From positions 1 to 64,000 of the forward strand of contig AZWL01000025.1 in NCBI GenBank assembly GCA_000514715.1: a stretch of 64,000 nucleotides of DNA, read 5' to 3'. Below, one piece after another: positions 41,582 to 49,076 of the stretch (within the stretch, counting starts at the first letter, position 1; each line of letters begins with the position of its first letter). Source of the DNA: Streptomyces sp. CNH099. GTDB taxonomy: Bacteria > Actinomycetota > Actinomycetes > Streptomycetales > Streptomycetaceae. A program made the position numbers and the translations under genes. The notes beneath the pieces were generated by a model. The model made no database searches and had not been told where the DNA came from. It worked only from the letters and a program-made list of their open reading frames with translations.

Positions 41582-42088
41582 ATGAACTGGTCGGGGCACT
41601 GGCACGGCTACGGGCCGTGGACCGGTCCGCCGGAGACCTACGCGCAGGAAGGCGGGCGGCGGCCCGCGCACCCCGACGGTCCGCCCGCCGTGCCCGACCC
41701 CGGCGACAGGAAGCAGCAGGCCGTCCTCGACCGGTACCGGGAGGCCGCCGCGGAGTTCGCGACGGGCCCGCTCCCGCCGACCATGACCGGCCACTGGCTC
41801 ATGAAGACGAACCAGGTCCCGGCCGACCGCACCTGGACCGACGTGACGATCGCGCTGGCCTGGCTGGAGAAGTCGTACCAGGCCAACCCGCCCTTCCAGC
41901 GGAGCGACGGGAAGGCGGCGTACGCCGCCCTCGATGTGAAGCTCGCCTACGCCACCGACGCCCTCCCCCGGGGCGTCGACGTGAGCTGGACGTACTACCT
42001 GCCCTCGAAGCACCTGGCCGCGTTCGCCGTCGTCTGCTGCCCCAACCGCCACCACCCAGACATTCCCTGCCCTCTCCCTCCCACCTGA
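41582..42088 (+). CDS. Unknown protein with His/Trp/Gly-rich N terminus
   Basis: Unrecognised 168-aa protein. It starts NWSGHWHGYGPWTGPPETYA, followed by a Pro/Asp-rich linker, a helical region (KQQAVLDRYREAAAEFATGP and WTDVTIALAWLEKSYQANPP), and a tail with CCPNRHHPDIPCP. There is no signal peptide or membrane segment. ATG 41582 has AGAAGGA 6 nt upstream. It is 12 nt before the JmjC gene, so the two are surely co-transcribed. It may be a partner or substrate of the oxygenase. Confidence 0.65.
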   Translation: MNWSGHWHGYGPWTGPPETYAQEGGRRPAHPDGPPAVPDPGDRKQQAVLDRYREAAAEFATGPLPPTMTGHWLMKTNQVPADRTWTDVTIALAWLEKSYQANPPFQRSDGKAAYAALDVKLAYATDALPRGVDVSWTYYLPSKHLAAFAVVCCPNRHHPDIPCPLPPT

Positions 42089-42100
42089 CCGGAGCCGCAC

Positions 42101-42997
42101 ATGTCCTTGCGGATGCTCCTGCCCGACGCGGACGTCCTGTTGCACTCCTGGCCGACGGAGCCCTACGTCGTCGACCGCGACCCGACCGAGCTGGACCGTA
42201 CGATCACCCCGGCCCTCCTCGACGACTACCTGTCCTCCGGCTGCGTCCCCGCCGCCGAGATCGCCGCGGTCAGGGCGCCGCACCCGTCGCTCAACCGCGA
42301 CGCCTTCACGACCGGCGGGCGCACGGACCCGGTCAAGCTCGCCGGGCTCCGAGACAACGGCTTCACACTTCGGCTCGGCAACCTTCAGCGCGTCATCCCG
42401 TTCCTGACCGGGTTCTCGCGCGGCATCCAGGCGGAGACCGGCTACTCCACCCACGTGCACGCCTTCGTCACGCCCGCCGGCGGGCAGGGGCTGCGCCACC
42501 ACTGGGACCAGCAGCTCGCCGTCGTCGTGCAGCTCGGCGGCGTGAAGACCTGGCCGCTCTGGCGCCCGCCGGTCGAGGCCCCGATGCGGCACTACAACGA
42601 GTCCTGGCGGGTCTGGCGCTCCGAGTACGTGGACGAGTGGGAGGCCGCCGGTCCGGATCTGGAGGTCGTTCTCGCGCCCGGCCAGGCGCTCGTGCTGCCC
42701 CGGGGCTGGGTGCACAACCCGCACTGCCGCGGCGCCTCGGAGGAGAGCGTCCACCTGACCTTCGCGATCCGCGAGCGCACTCCCTACTGGCTGTGCGAGC
42801 GGTTGCTGGACCAGGTCCTCGCCGATCCTGCGTTCCGGCAGGTCCTCCCGCCGGACGACATCACCGGCGAAAAGCTCGGGGTCCGGCTGCGGGAGGTCAG
42901 GGGAGCGCTCGTGAACTTCCTGTCCGCGATGGATCCCGGGAGTCTGGCCGGTACGGTGCGCGAGGCCGCACTCAGCGAGCTGGAGCACACCACGTAG
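42101..42997 (+). CDS. JmjC/cupin_4-type 2-oxoglutarate oxygenase
   Basis: 298-aa Fe(II)/2-oxoglutarate oxygenase-like protein of the ribosomal-oxygenase (cupin_4/JmjC) type. The double-stranded beta-helix carries H-x-D in LRHHWDQQ (His134/Asp136), Lys149 in LGGVKTWPLW (2-OG site) and the distal His205 in LPRGWVHNPH. The C-terminal helical domain (about 222-298) resembles the dimerisation domain of bacterial YcfD-type enzymes, which hydroxylate ribosomal protein arginine. The target here is unknown; the protein encoded 12 nt upstream is a candidate. ATG 42101 follows GGAGC. Transcribed in line with the WhiJ-like locus. Confidence 0.85.
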   Translation: MSLRMLLPDADVLLHSWPTEPYVVDRDPTELDRTITPALLDDYLSSGCVPAAEIAAVRAPHPSLNRDAFTTGGRTDPVKLAGLRDNGFTLRLGNLQRVIPFLTGFSRGIQAETGYSTHVHAFVTPAGGQGLRHHWDQQLAVVVQLGGVKTWPLWRPPVEAPMRHYNESWRVWRSEYVDEWEAAGPDLEVVLAPGQALVLPRGWVHNPHCRGASEESVHLTFAIRERTPYWLCERLLDQVLADPAFRQVLPPDDITGEKLGVRLREVRGALVNFLSAMDPGSLAGTVREAALSELEHTT

Positions 42998-43261
42998 ACG
43001 GGGGTCGGCGGCCTGGAGCGGGCGGGCCCTCCGGGGGCGTGCGGTGGACGTGACGTAGGAGACCGGCCGGCGCACGGCCCCGCGCCGGGTCAGCGCCGGG
43101 GCCGGCGGTTTCGTGGGCTGGGCGCGGCTTGCCGCGGCACCGCGCCCGCGCTGCTGCCGGCGCGGCGGCTCGCCCCGCGGCGCATACGCTGGCGAGCGGA
43201 GAAGCGGCGCGTACGGCGTTCCGGAGGCGGGCGCGCCGCCCTGTCGGCTGAGAGGTGACCT

Positions 43262-43615
43262 GTGCCCAGCGTGGTGAAGATCAACGTCCTGACCGTTCCC
43301 GCCGAGCAGCGGGAGGCGCTGGAGAAGCGCTTCGCCGCCCGCGCCGGCCTGGTGGAGAGCGCGGACGGATTCGAGTGGTTCGAACTGCTCCGCCCTGTGG
43401 AAGGGACCGACAACTACCTCGTGTACACCCGCTGGCGCAGCGAGGAGGACTTCCGCGCCTGGATGGAGGGTTCGATGAAGCAGGCCCACCAGGGTGGCGG
43501 CGAGGGTGGCGAGCAGCGGCGGCCCGCGGCCACGGGCTCCGAAGTATGGACCTTCGAGGTGATGCAGCAGGCAGCACCCGCGGCACCGCCCGCGTCCACC
43601 GAGACCCCCGACTGA
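43262..43615 (+). CDS. MhuD-like haem-degrading monooxygenase
   Basis: 117-aa ABM-fold protein strikingly like mycobacterial MhuD. The haem-enzyme triad is visible at Asn8 (VVKINVL), Trp67 (DFRAWMEG) and His76 (KQAHQG), each one residue later than in MhuD, and RPVEGTDNYLVYTRWRSEEDF matches the family core. It should cleave haem to release iron in the cytoplasm. GTG 43262 follows GAGAGG. It stands alone after 264 nt without a gene (42998-43261, nothing recognisable) and ends at a strong terminator. Confidence 0.82.
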   Translation: MPSVVKINVLTVPAEQREALEKRFAARAGLVESADGFEWFELLRPVEGTDNYLVYTRWRSEEDFRAWMEGSMKQAHQGGGEGGEQRRPAATGSEVWTFEVMQQAAPAAPPASTETPD

Positions 43616-43691
43616 CAGACACCCCAGCGCTGACGTGTCAAGCAGAGAGTGGGGCGGCCCGGACCTGAGCGGCACCGCCACCCGGGCCGCA

Positions 43692-43722
43692 GGGCGCGGC
43701 GCGGGGGCTCCGCGCCGCGCCC
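43692..43722. terminator. Bidirectional terminator
   Basis: Perfect 13-bp GC stem (43692-43704 with 43710-43722) and 5-nt loop between the convergent MhuD-like and HNH genes. Confidence 0.75.
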
Positions 43723-43749
43723 GCGTGCCTCAGCGGCCGGGCAGGGCCG

Positions 43750-44412
43750 TCAGCAGCCGGAGAGCGTGGACTCCAGCGCCGACTTCTCCGCCTCGTCGGC
43801 GGTCAGGTCGTACGTGTGCTTGACCCACACCCACATGCTCGCGTAGGTGCAGTGGTAGCCGGCCAGCGGCGGCATCCACTCCGCCGGGTCCCGGTCGCTC
43901 TTGGACTGGTTGACGTTGTCGGTCACGGCGAGCAGCTGCGCGACGTCGAGGTCGTTGGCGAACCGCTCGCGCTCGCCGGTGCTCCACCGGCTGGCGCCCG
44001 AGCGCCAGGCTTCGGCGAGCGGCACCATGTGGTCGATGTCGACGTCCGAGGCGGCGGTCCACGTCTCGCCGTCGTACGGGGAGTACCACGAGCCGCTGAC
44101 CGCGGCGCAGCTGCTGTCCTGCTCGACGTCGGTGCCGTCCCGTTCGAGGACGACCTCGCGGGTGTTGCAGGCCCCGTACTGGGTGCTCCAGTGCGGGAAG
44201 AGGTCGCGGTCGTAGCCGTCGGAGGAGCCCTCGGGCGCGGTGGTGATCTCCGCGAGGTAGCCGAGGGCGGTGTCGGCGTCGGGCGGGGTGGGCGGTTCGG
44301 CCTGGGCGGCGGGTGCCGCGGTCAGCAGCAACGCCGCGGCCGCGAACGGCACCGCGAGGTTACGCGCGTAGACCTTCAGCCGCGAGAGCGGCGGCTGGGA
44401 AAAGCCGGACAT
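43750..44412 (-). CDS. Secreted HNH (DUF1524-like) nuclease
   Basis: 220-aa extracellular nuclease candidate. Signal peptide about 1-38 (ending APAAQA). The HNH core shows DVDIDHMVPLAEAW (metal/general-base His) and TDNVNQSKSDRDPAEW. Cys residues (ACNT, SSCAA, YHCTY, LSGC) likely form two disulfides. Similar proteins are secreted by many streptomycetes for DNA scavenging. ATG 44412 follows GGGAG. Convergent with MhuD-like across a terminator; divergent from the FetB-like gene. Confidence 0.85.
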   Translation of the reverse strand: MSGFSQPPLSRLKVYARNLAVPFAAAALLLTAAPAAQAEPPTPPDADTALGYLAEITTAPEGSSDGYDRDLFPHWSTQYGACNTREVVLERDGTDVEQDSSCAAVSGSWYSPYDGETWTAASDVDIDHMVPLAEAWRSGASRWSTGERERFANDLDVAQLLAVTDNVNQSKSDRDPAEWMPPLAGYHCTYASMWVWVKHTYDLTADEAEKSALESTLSGC

Positions 44413-44461
44413 ACGAACTCCCGGATCTATGGGGGGTGTTGTGCAGGTGCACGTGGATGAT

Positions 44462-44521
44462 GGCGCCGTGCAGTGTCGTTTCTGCAGGCGCCAGGTAACA
44501 CCTTGAGGACATGGCCATGTC
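44462..44521. promoter_or_regulatory. Hairpin plus perfect palindrome in HNH/FetB-like divergent region
   Basis: GGCGCC-gt-GCAG / CTGC-a-GGCGCC forms a near-perfect hairpin (44462-44492), and GACATGGCCATGTC (44508-44521) is a perfect 14-bp palindrome 80-90 bp upstream of both genes. The palindrome is a plausible regulator site. Confidence 0.4.
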
Positions 44522-44599
44522 ACGCACAAGACCGCGTGGCGGATCAGCCCTCCTCACGCCCCCGGCGCCGCCACCCCCCGACCCGGCTACTCTCGGCTG

Positions 44600-45451
44600 A
44601 TGTTGCCCGTCAACGGTGCCCTCGCGGCCGTGCTCAGCGCCCTGTTGGCCGCCGCCGTCGCCGTCGCGGCGGTGGCCCGGCTCGGGGAGGGGCACGAACA
44701 CCGGCGGGAGGGCGGCCGCGGCGGGCGAGACGGGAAGCGCGGAGGGGGCGGGAAGGGCCGTAGCACCCGGTGGGGCTCACCACACGCGCGCGCCGTCGCC
44801 ACCGCCGGCGCGCGCGCCGCCGCCCAACTCGCCGCCGTCTCCCTCGTCATCGGCTACGTCGTACGCGCCGTGCCCCTGCTCCTCGCCTTCGTGGCCCTGA
44901 TGTTCGCCGTCGCCACCTGGACCGCGGGCCACCGCATCACGCACAACCGCACCTGGCGCTGGACCGCCGCCCCCATCGCCGCCGGCGTGGTCCCGGTCGT
45001 CGGCACGCTGCTGCTGACCGGGCTGGTCGCGGTGGACGACATCGCCCTCATCCCGGTCAGCGGCATCCTCATCGGCGGTGCGCTCACCGGCACCGTCCTC
45101 GCCGGCCGGCGCTCGCTCGACGAACTGGCGGCCCGGCACGGCGAGGTGGAGGCGGCGCTCGCGCTGGGCTTCCCCGACCACGAGGCCCGGCTGGAGATCG
45201 CCCGGCCGGCCGCCTCCGACGCGCTCATCCCCGGCCTCGACCAGACCCGCACGGTGGGACTCGTCACACTCCCCGGCGCGTACGTCGGCATGCTGCTGGG
45301 CGGTGCGTCGCCGGTCGAGGCCGGTGCGGTGCAGCTGTTCGTGCTGGTCGCGCTGATGGCGGTGCAGGCGGTGGCGGTCGCGGTGGTGCTGGAGCTGGTG
45401 GCCCGCGGCCGGGTGCACCGCCTACACTCGGAGCCGTCTGAAGGGGAGTAG
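44600..45451 (+). CDS. FetB/UPF0014-like membrane permease
   Basis: 283-aa membrane protein related to FetB (UPF0014), the permease of an iron exporter. It has seven or so helices and the conserved LGFPDHEARLEIARPAASDA, IPGLDQTRTVGLVTLPGAYV and GMLLGGASPVEAGAVQL blocks. A basic Gly/Arg loop (about 35-60) is unusual. No FetA ATPase gene is adjacent. ATG 44600 directly follows TACTCT (44588-44593), a TANNNT box, with no SD, so the transcript may be leaderless. The last codons (EGE-stop) coincide with the conserved 5' part of the yybP-ykoY riboswitch. Confidence 0.78.
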   Translation: MLPVNGALAAVLSALLAAAVAVAAVARLGEGHEHRREGGRGGRDGKRGGGGKGRSTRWGSPHARAVATAGARAAAQLAAVSLVIGYVVRAVPLLLAFVALMFAVATWTAGHRITHNRTWRWTAAPIAAGVVPVVGTLLLTGLVAVDDIALIPVSGILIGGALTGTVLAGRRSLDELAARHGEVEAALALGFPDHEARLEIARPAASDALIPGLDQTRTVGLVTLPGAYVGMLLGGASPVEAGAVQLFVLVALMAVQAVAVAVVLELVARGRVHRLHSEPSEGE

Positions 45452-45565
45452 CCCTCAGCCGGTGCCGTCGACATACTGCCCAGCCCGCTGGGCCGGCGCC
45501 CGGAGCGCGGAACCGCACGGCCGGTCGGCCGTGGCCTCCGCGCCGGCGAGACCTTCGGCCGCAGT
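45438..45565 (+). ncRNA. yybP-ykoY manganese riboswitch
   Basis: The conserved 5' motif AAGGGGAGTAGC (45441-45452), the CGTCGACATACTGCCC segment (45467-45482) and the 3' motif GAGACCTT (45548-45555) match the yybP-ykoY aptamer. It lies directly ahead of a GDT1/TMEM165-type exporter, the classic target, and should raise expression when Mn2+ is high. The TAG of the FetB-like gene is inside the first motif. Ends are approximate. Confidence 0.85.
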
Positions 45566-45647
45566 GTCGTTTCCGTTGACGCTGCCGTGCCGAGGTCTGC
45601 CCACGTGCTTACGTTCTCGGTACGGCGCCCGACCGAGAGTAGGAACC

Positions 45648-46229
45648 TTGCTCAGCCTCAGCACCGTCGCGATCGTCTTCGGCGTCGTCTTCCTCGCCGA
45701 ACTGCCCGACAAGACCGCGCTCGCCGGCCTCATGCTCGGCACCCGCTTCCGCGCCTCCTACGTCTTCGCCGGCGTCGCCGCCGCCTTCCTGGTCCACGTC
45801 GGCCTCGCCATCGCCGCCGGCAGCCTGCTCGCGCAGCTTCCGCAGCGGCCGGTGCAGGCGATCGTCGGCCTGCTGTTCCTGGCGGGCGCGCTGGTCCTGC
45901 TGCTGAAGAAGGACGACGGCGAGGAGGAGGTGAAGGCCCCCGCCGACCAGAGCTTCCTCAAGGTGGCGGGGGCGGGCTTCACGCTGATCCTGGTCGCCGA
46001 GTTCGGCGACCTGACACAGATCATGACCGCGAACCTCGCCGCGCGGTACGACGACTGGCTGTCGGTCGGGGTCGGCGCGGTGCTGGCGCTGTGGGCGGTG
46101 GCCGCGATCGGGATCGTGGGCGGGCGGACGCTGATGCGGTACGTGCCGCTGAAGCTGATCACGAAGGTGGCGGCGGGGGTGATGCTGGTGCTGGCGGGCT
46201 TCAGCATCTACGAGGCGGTCACGGGATGA
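45648..46229 (+). CDS. GDT1/TMEM165-family Mn2+ exporter
   Basis: 193-aa membrane protein with six helices and the two UPF0016 signature motifs, AELPDKT (Glu18-Asp21) and AEFGDLTQ, one per inverted-repeat half, that bind Mn2+/Ca2+. It should export manganese (MntX-type). The start is taken as TTG 45648 (LSLSTVAIVFGVVFL follows), with AGTAGGA just upstream; the frame further upstream is riboswitch sequence. The cytoplasmic loop KKDDGEEEVKAPAD is acidic. It is controlled by the riboswitch at 45438. Confidence 0.88.
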   Translation: MLSLSTVAIVFGVVFLAELPDKTALAGLMLGTRFRASYVFAGVAAAFLVHVGLAIAAGSLLAQLPQRPVQAIVGLLFLAGALVLLLKKDDGEEEVKAPADQSFLKVAGAGFTLILVAEFGDLTQIMTANLAARYDDWLSVGVGAVLALWAVAAIGIVGGRTLMRYVPLKLITKVAAGVMLVLAGFSIYEAVTG

Positions 46230-46236
46230 TCCTTCC

Positions 46237-46266
46237 CCGCACCCCCGCCCCAGGGTAGGCCGCCCC
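46237..46266. repeat. Intergenic dispersed repeat, copy B
   Basis: The same block as at 8871-8900 with one extra C, lying 7 nt after the GDT1 stop codon. It starts CCCGCACCCCCGCCCC and ends GGTAGGCCGCCCC. Confidence 0.6.
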
Positions 46267-46354
46267 GCTGACGATCGGGGCAGCGCAGCCGCCGGCCCCG
46301 GGCTTCCGGCGCGAACACGGGTCCCGGCCCCGACGTGTGAACACGGAGCCCCGC

Positions 46355-47017
46355 CTACGCCAGCGCCAGCTCCAGCGCGCCGCCCCCCAGCGGCCGGACC
46401 CGTACCCCCGCCAGCGTCTCCACGTGCACGTCCGGCTTCTCCCCGGCCGCCCGCGGGCCGACGCCCACGACCCGCATCCCGGCCGCGCGGGCCGCGGCGA
46501 TGCCCGCCGCCGCGTCCTCGAAGACGACGCAGTCGGCGGGCGCGAAGCCGAGGTCGGCGGCGCCCTTGAGGAACCCCTCCGGGTCCGGCTTGCTGGCGCT
46601 CACGCACTCGGCGGTGATGGAGATCGCCGGCACCGGCAGCCCGGCGGCGGCCATACGGGCCTGGGACAGCGCGCGGTCGGCGGACGTGACGAGCGCGTGC
46701 GGCAGCCCGGCGAGGCCGGCCAGGAACTCCGGCGCACCGGGAACGGGCACGATGCCGTCGGTGTCGGCGGTCTCCCAGGCGAGCAGGCGGGCGTTGTCCG
46801 CGAGGTTCTGCTCGACGGGGCGCTCGGGGAAGAGGTGCGCGAGGGTGGCGTGCGCCTGCCGCCCGTGGGCGTGGCGCAGGATCTCGTCGGCGTCCTTGCC
46901 GTTCTCGGCGGCCCAGCGGCGCCAGACGCGCTCCACGACGGCGTCGGAGTTGAGGAGCGTACCGTCCATGTCGAGGAGCAGTGCCTTGAAGACACCTATG
47001 TCCGTGGGCCTGCCCAT
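46355..47017 (-). CDS. HAD-superfamily sugar-phosphatase-like hydrolase
   Basis: 220-aa HAD-IA phosphatase. Motif I is LLLDMDGTLLNSD (nucleophile Asp and +2 Asp), motif II LVTSAD, motif III SKPDPEGF, motif IV VVFEDAAAGIAAA. Close to phosphatases of phosphorylated sugars (glycerol-, 2-deoxyglucose-6-phosphatase type). ATG 47017 gives MGRPTDIGVFKALLLD; the longer frame to 47359 is non-coding. The promoter region holds a 9-bp inverted repeat (47041-47084). The neighbours give no pathway. Confidence 0.88.
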   Translation of the reverse strand: MGRPTDIGVFKALLLDMDGTLLNSDAVVERVWRRWAAENGKDADEILRHAHGRQAHATLAHLFPERPVEQNLADNARLLAWETADTDGIVPVPGAPEFLAGLAGLPHALVTSADRALSQARMAAAGLPVPAISITAECVSASKPDPEGFLKGAADLGFAPADCVVFEDAAAGIAAARAAGMRVVGVGPRAAGEKPDVHVETLAGVRVRPLGGGALELALA

Positions 47018-47040
47018 ACGTAACCCCCAGGGGTCGAGAA

Positions 47041-47084
47041 GCGCGCGATCGTCGTTTGTTTCTCTACGATACAAAATCGCGCGC
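47041..47084. promoter_or_regulatory. Inverted-repeat operator upstream of HAD gene
   Basis: GCGCGCGAT (47041-47049) and ATCGCGCGC (47076-47084) enclose an AT-rich core with a nested TTTGT...ACAAA pair (TTTGTTTCTCTACGATACAA and one A more). It begins 23 nt upstream of the HAD ATG and may be operator and promoter. Confidence 0.5.
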
Positions 47085-47138
47085 ACCACGCCAAGCACCA
47101 CCCTCCGGGGCCGGAGGCCGGCCCCGGCCGCGAGGGGG

Positions 47139-47585
47139 TCAGTCCAGCGGGGTGAGCAGGACGACCGGGATCTCCCGGTCCGTCTTCTGCGCGTACTCGT
47201 CGTAGAGCGGGAAGATGCCCGCCATCTGCTTCCAGAGCACCCCGCGCTCCTCCGCGGCCGCCACCCGGGCCCGCGCGGTGAACCGCCGCGTACCGACCTG
47301 CACCCCGACACTGGGCTCCGCCACCAGGTTCGTGAACCACGCCGGGTTCTCCGCGGCACCGCCCTTGGAGGCGACGACGACGAACGCGTCGCCCGAGGTG
47401 CCGTAGATCAGGCAGGTACGCCGGGGCGTCCCGGTCCGGCGCCCGGTCGTGGCGAGCACGAGCGTGCGCAGGCCGTCGCGCTCGTGCCCTTCGGTGCCGC
47501 CCGAGGCGAGATACGTGCGGGCGTGCTCGGCGACCCAGTCCCACTGCGAGTCGGTGGCGCGGTCGAGGTCTGCGGCGGTGGCCAT
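47139..47585 (-). CDS. F420-dependent (Ddn-type) nitroreductase-family protein
   Basis: 148-aa split-barrel flavin/deazaflavin-dependent oxidoreductase of the Ddn family. Conserved blocks: LVLATTGRRTGTPRRTCLIY, FVVVASKGGAAENPAWFTNL and EPSVGVQVGTRRFTARARVA. Relatives use F420H2 to reduce quinones or nitro compounds. ATG 47585 follows AAGGAG with good spacing. Same direction as the HAD gene, 121 nt upstream of it, with the operator between. Confidence 0.85.
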   Translation of the reverse strand: MATAADLDRATDSQWDWVAEHARTYLASGGTEGHERDGLRTLVLATTGRRTGTPRRTCLIYGTSGDAFVVVASKGGAAENPAWFTNLVAEPSVGVQVGTRRFTARARVAAAEERGVLWKQMAGIFPLYDEYAQKTDREIPVVLLTPLD

Positions 47586-47713
47586 GGCGGCGCTCCTTCC
47601 GGTACGTGATGCGACCACGTTGGCCGCATCCACCCCGGGGACGGAGCCGCCACGCCGTTCTCGACACCCGGCCCCGACTTTCCGCGGACTTCCGCGTCGC
47701 CGTCGTCGGCGGC

Positions 47714-48841
47714 TCACGGCTCCTTCGTCATCGACTCCAGCGCGCGGCGGGTCGCCGGGCCGTAGACCCCGGGTTCGTCGTCCTCGATGTCGTTGTCCCG
47801 CTGGAAGTGGGCGACATCTTGGCGAAGGAGGAAGCCGAACTCGCCGTCGGTGTCCTGCCAGCCGTTGTAGTCGGCCTCGATGAGCCGCTTCTGCAACTCC
47901 ACGACCTCCGGACCGCTGTCGCCCCGGCGCAGGGTGGGCGGCGGGTCGGCGTTGTCCCGTCCGCCCGGGGTGGTGCCGGAGGTGGGGTCGTTCGATGCGG
48001 TCGGGTCGGCGGTGGGCGGGTTGCTGGTGACCTGGCCGGCCTCGCTGTGCCGGGTGGGGGCCGTTCCGGGGTCGCCCGCCGCGGTGCTGGGCTGGTCGGA
48101 GGCGGTCGGGCTCGGCTCCGCGGGTTCGCCGGTGGGGGCGGAGGCGGACGGGGCGCCGGAGGGCGTGTCCTCGCGGGCCGGCTTCGTACCGCCGCCGGTG
48201 GGCAGTGCGGTGATGGCGTCCGGCTTCGGTACGGCGCGGTCGTCGCCCCCGTCGTCCGAGAACAGCCCCGAGCCGAGGAGCCCGACGCTGAGGGCCGCCA
48301 CGACACCGCCGACGGTGAGCACGAGGGTCAGCCGGCGGCGACCGCGCGCGGCGCGACGCTCGCGGGGGTGGCGCGGGCGGTACGGGGTGTGCTGGTGGTG
48401 CGGGGCGTGGGGATCGCGGGGGTCTTCTGCGTCGTACGGGTCGAGGGGGCCGCGGGGTCCGGTGTGGCCGTCGGCGAAGAGGCCCAGATCCGCGTCCGCG
48501 GGCCCGTCGGGCGCCGGGCCGAGGGGCTGCGTGTCCCCCGGTCCTGCGGGAGGCTGCGGCACCCCCTGGTCCTCCGACCGCACCGCCGTCGCGCCCCCGT
48601 AGCCCACCGGCGTCGCGCCCCCGTAGCCCACCGGCGGCCCGTCCCCCGTCGCACCGTACGGCTCCCCCGGCTCCTGCCCCGCCCCCGGCACGGGCCCCGG
48701 CACCTGCATGACGTACGGCCGCACCAGCCGCCGCTCCTGCTCCTGCGCCCCGCCCGTGCCCGCCGCCGCGCCGCAGGCGCAGCCCTGCCCGCCCCCTTCC
48801 TGGAGCGGCTCACCGCACGTGCGGCATGCGCGAGGTATCAC
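47714..48841 (-). CDS. Zinc-ribbon, single-TM, peptidoglycan-binding protein
   Basis: 375-aa protein with an N-terminal cytoplasmic Cys cluster (Cys6, Cys9, Cys20, Cys22, a zinc-ribbon-like knuckle), a Pro/Gly-rich segment with YGGAT repeats, a TM helix at about 172-192 (LTLVLTVGGVVAALSVGLLGSG), a long Pro/Thr/Ser extracellular stalk, and a C-terminal PG_binding_1 domain (LRRGDSGPEVVELQKRLIEA then DYNGWQDTDGEFG). It may report wall state to the cytoplasm, which is inference. The start is GTG 48841. It is divergent from the MFS-MarR gene. Confidence 0.8.
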   Translation of the reverse strand: MIPRACRTCGEPLQEGGGQGCACGAAAGTGGAQEQERRLVRPYVMQVPGPVPGAGQEPGEPYGATGDGPPVGYGGATPVGYGGATAVRSEDQGVPQPPAGPGDTQPLGPAPDGPADADLGLFADGHTGPRGPLDPYDAEDPRDPHAPHHQHTPYRPRHPRERRAARGRRRLTLVLTVGGVVAALSVGLLGSGLFSDDGGDDRAVPKPDAITALPTGGGTKPAREDTPSGAPSASAPTGEPAEPSPTASDQPSTAAGDPGTAPTRHSEAGQVTSNPPTADPTASNDPTSGTTPGGRDNADPPPTLRRGDSGPEVVELQKRLIEADYNGWQDTDGEFGFLLRQDVAHFQRDNDIEDDEPGVYGPATRRALESMTKEP

Positions 48842-49076
48842 CGTGCTCCCCCTCCTGTGGGATGCAGGCGATTATGCAGACCCCCCGGAACCCCGCGCAC
48901 CGCACCCGGCCCCAATCCGGCCCGAGCGGACCGCCCCGGCGGGCCGTATCGGCGCATCCGGGCGACTATGAGGCAAACGTCAAGAGCACCCCGCGCACCA
49001 CACCCACCACACGCACCCCCAACCGCACCCGCAGTCGCACCCCAGCCGCCCACGCAGCCAACCGAGGGAGCCGCGC

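Noticed and set aside
41144..43681. 845-codon antisense frame across the DUF397-JmjC region
   Set aside because: Shadow of recognised genes; no conserved motif.
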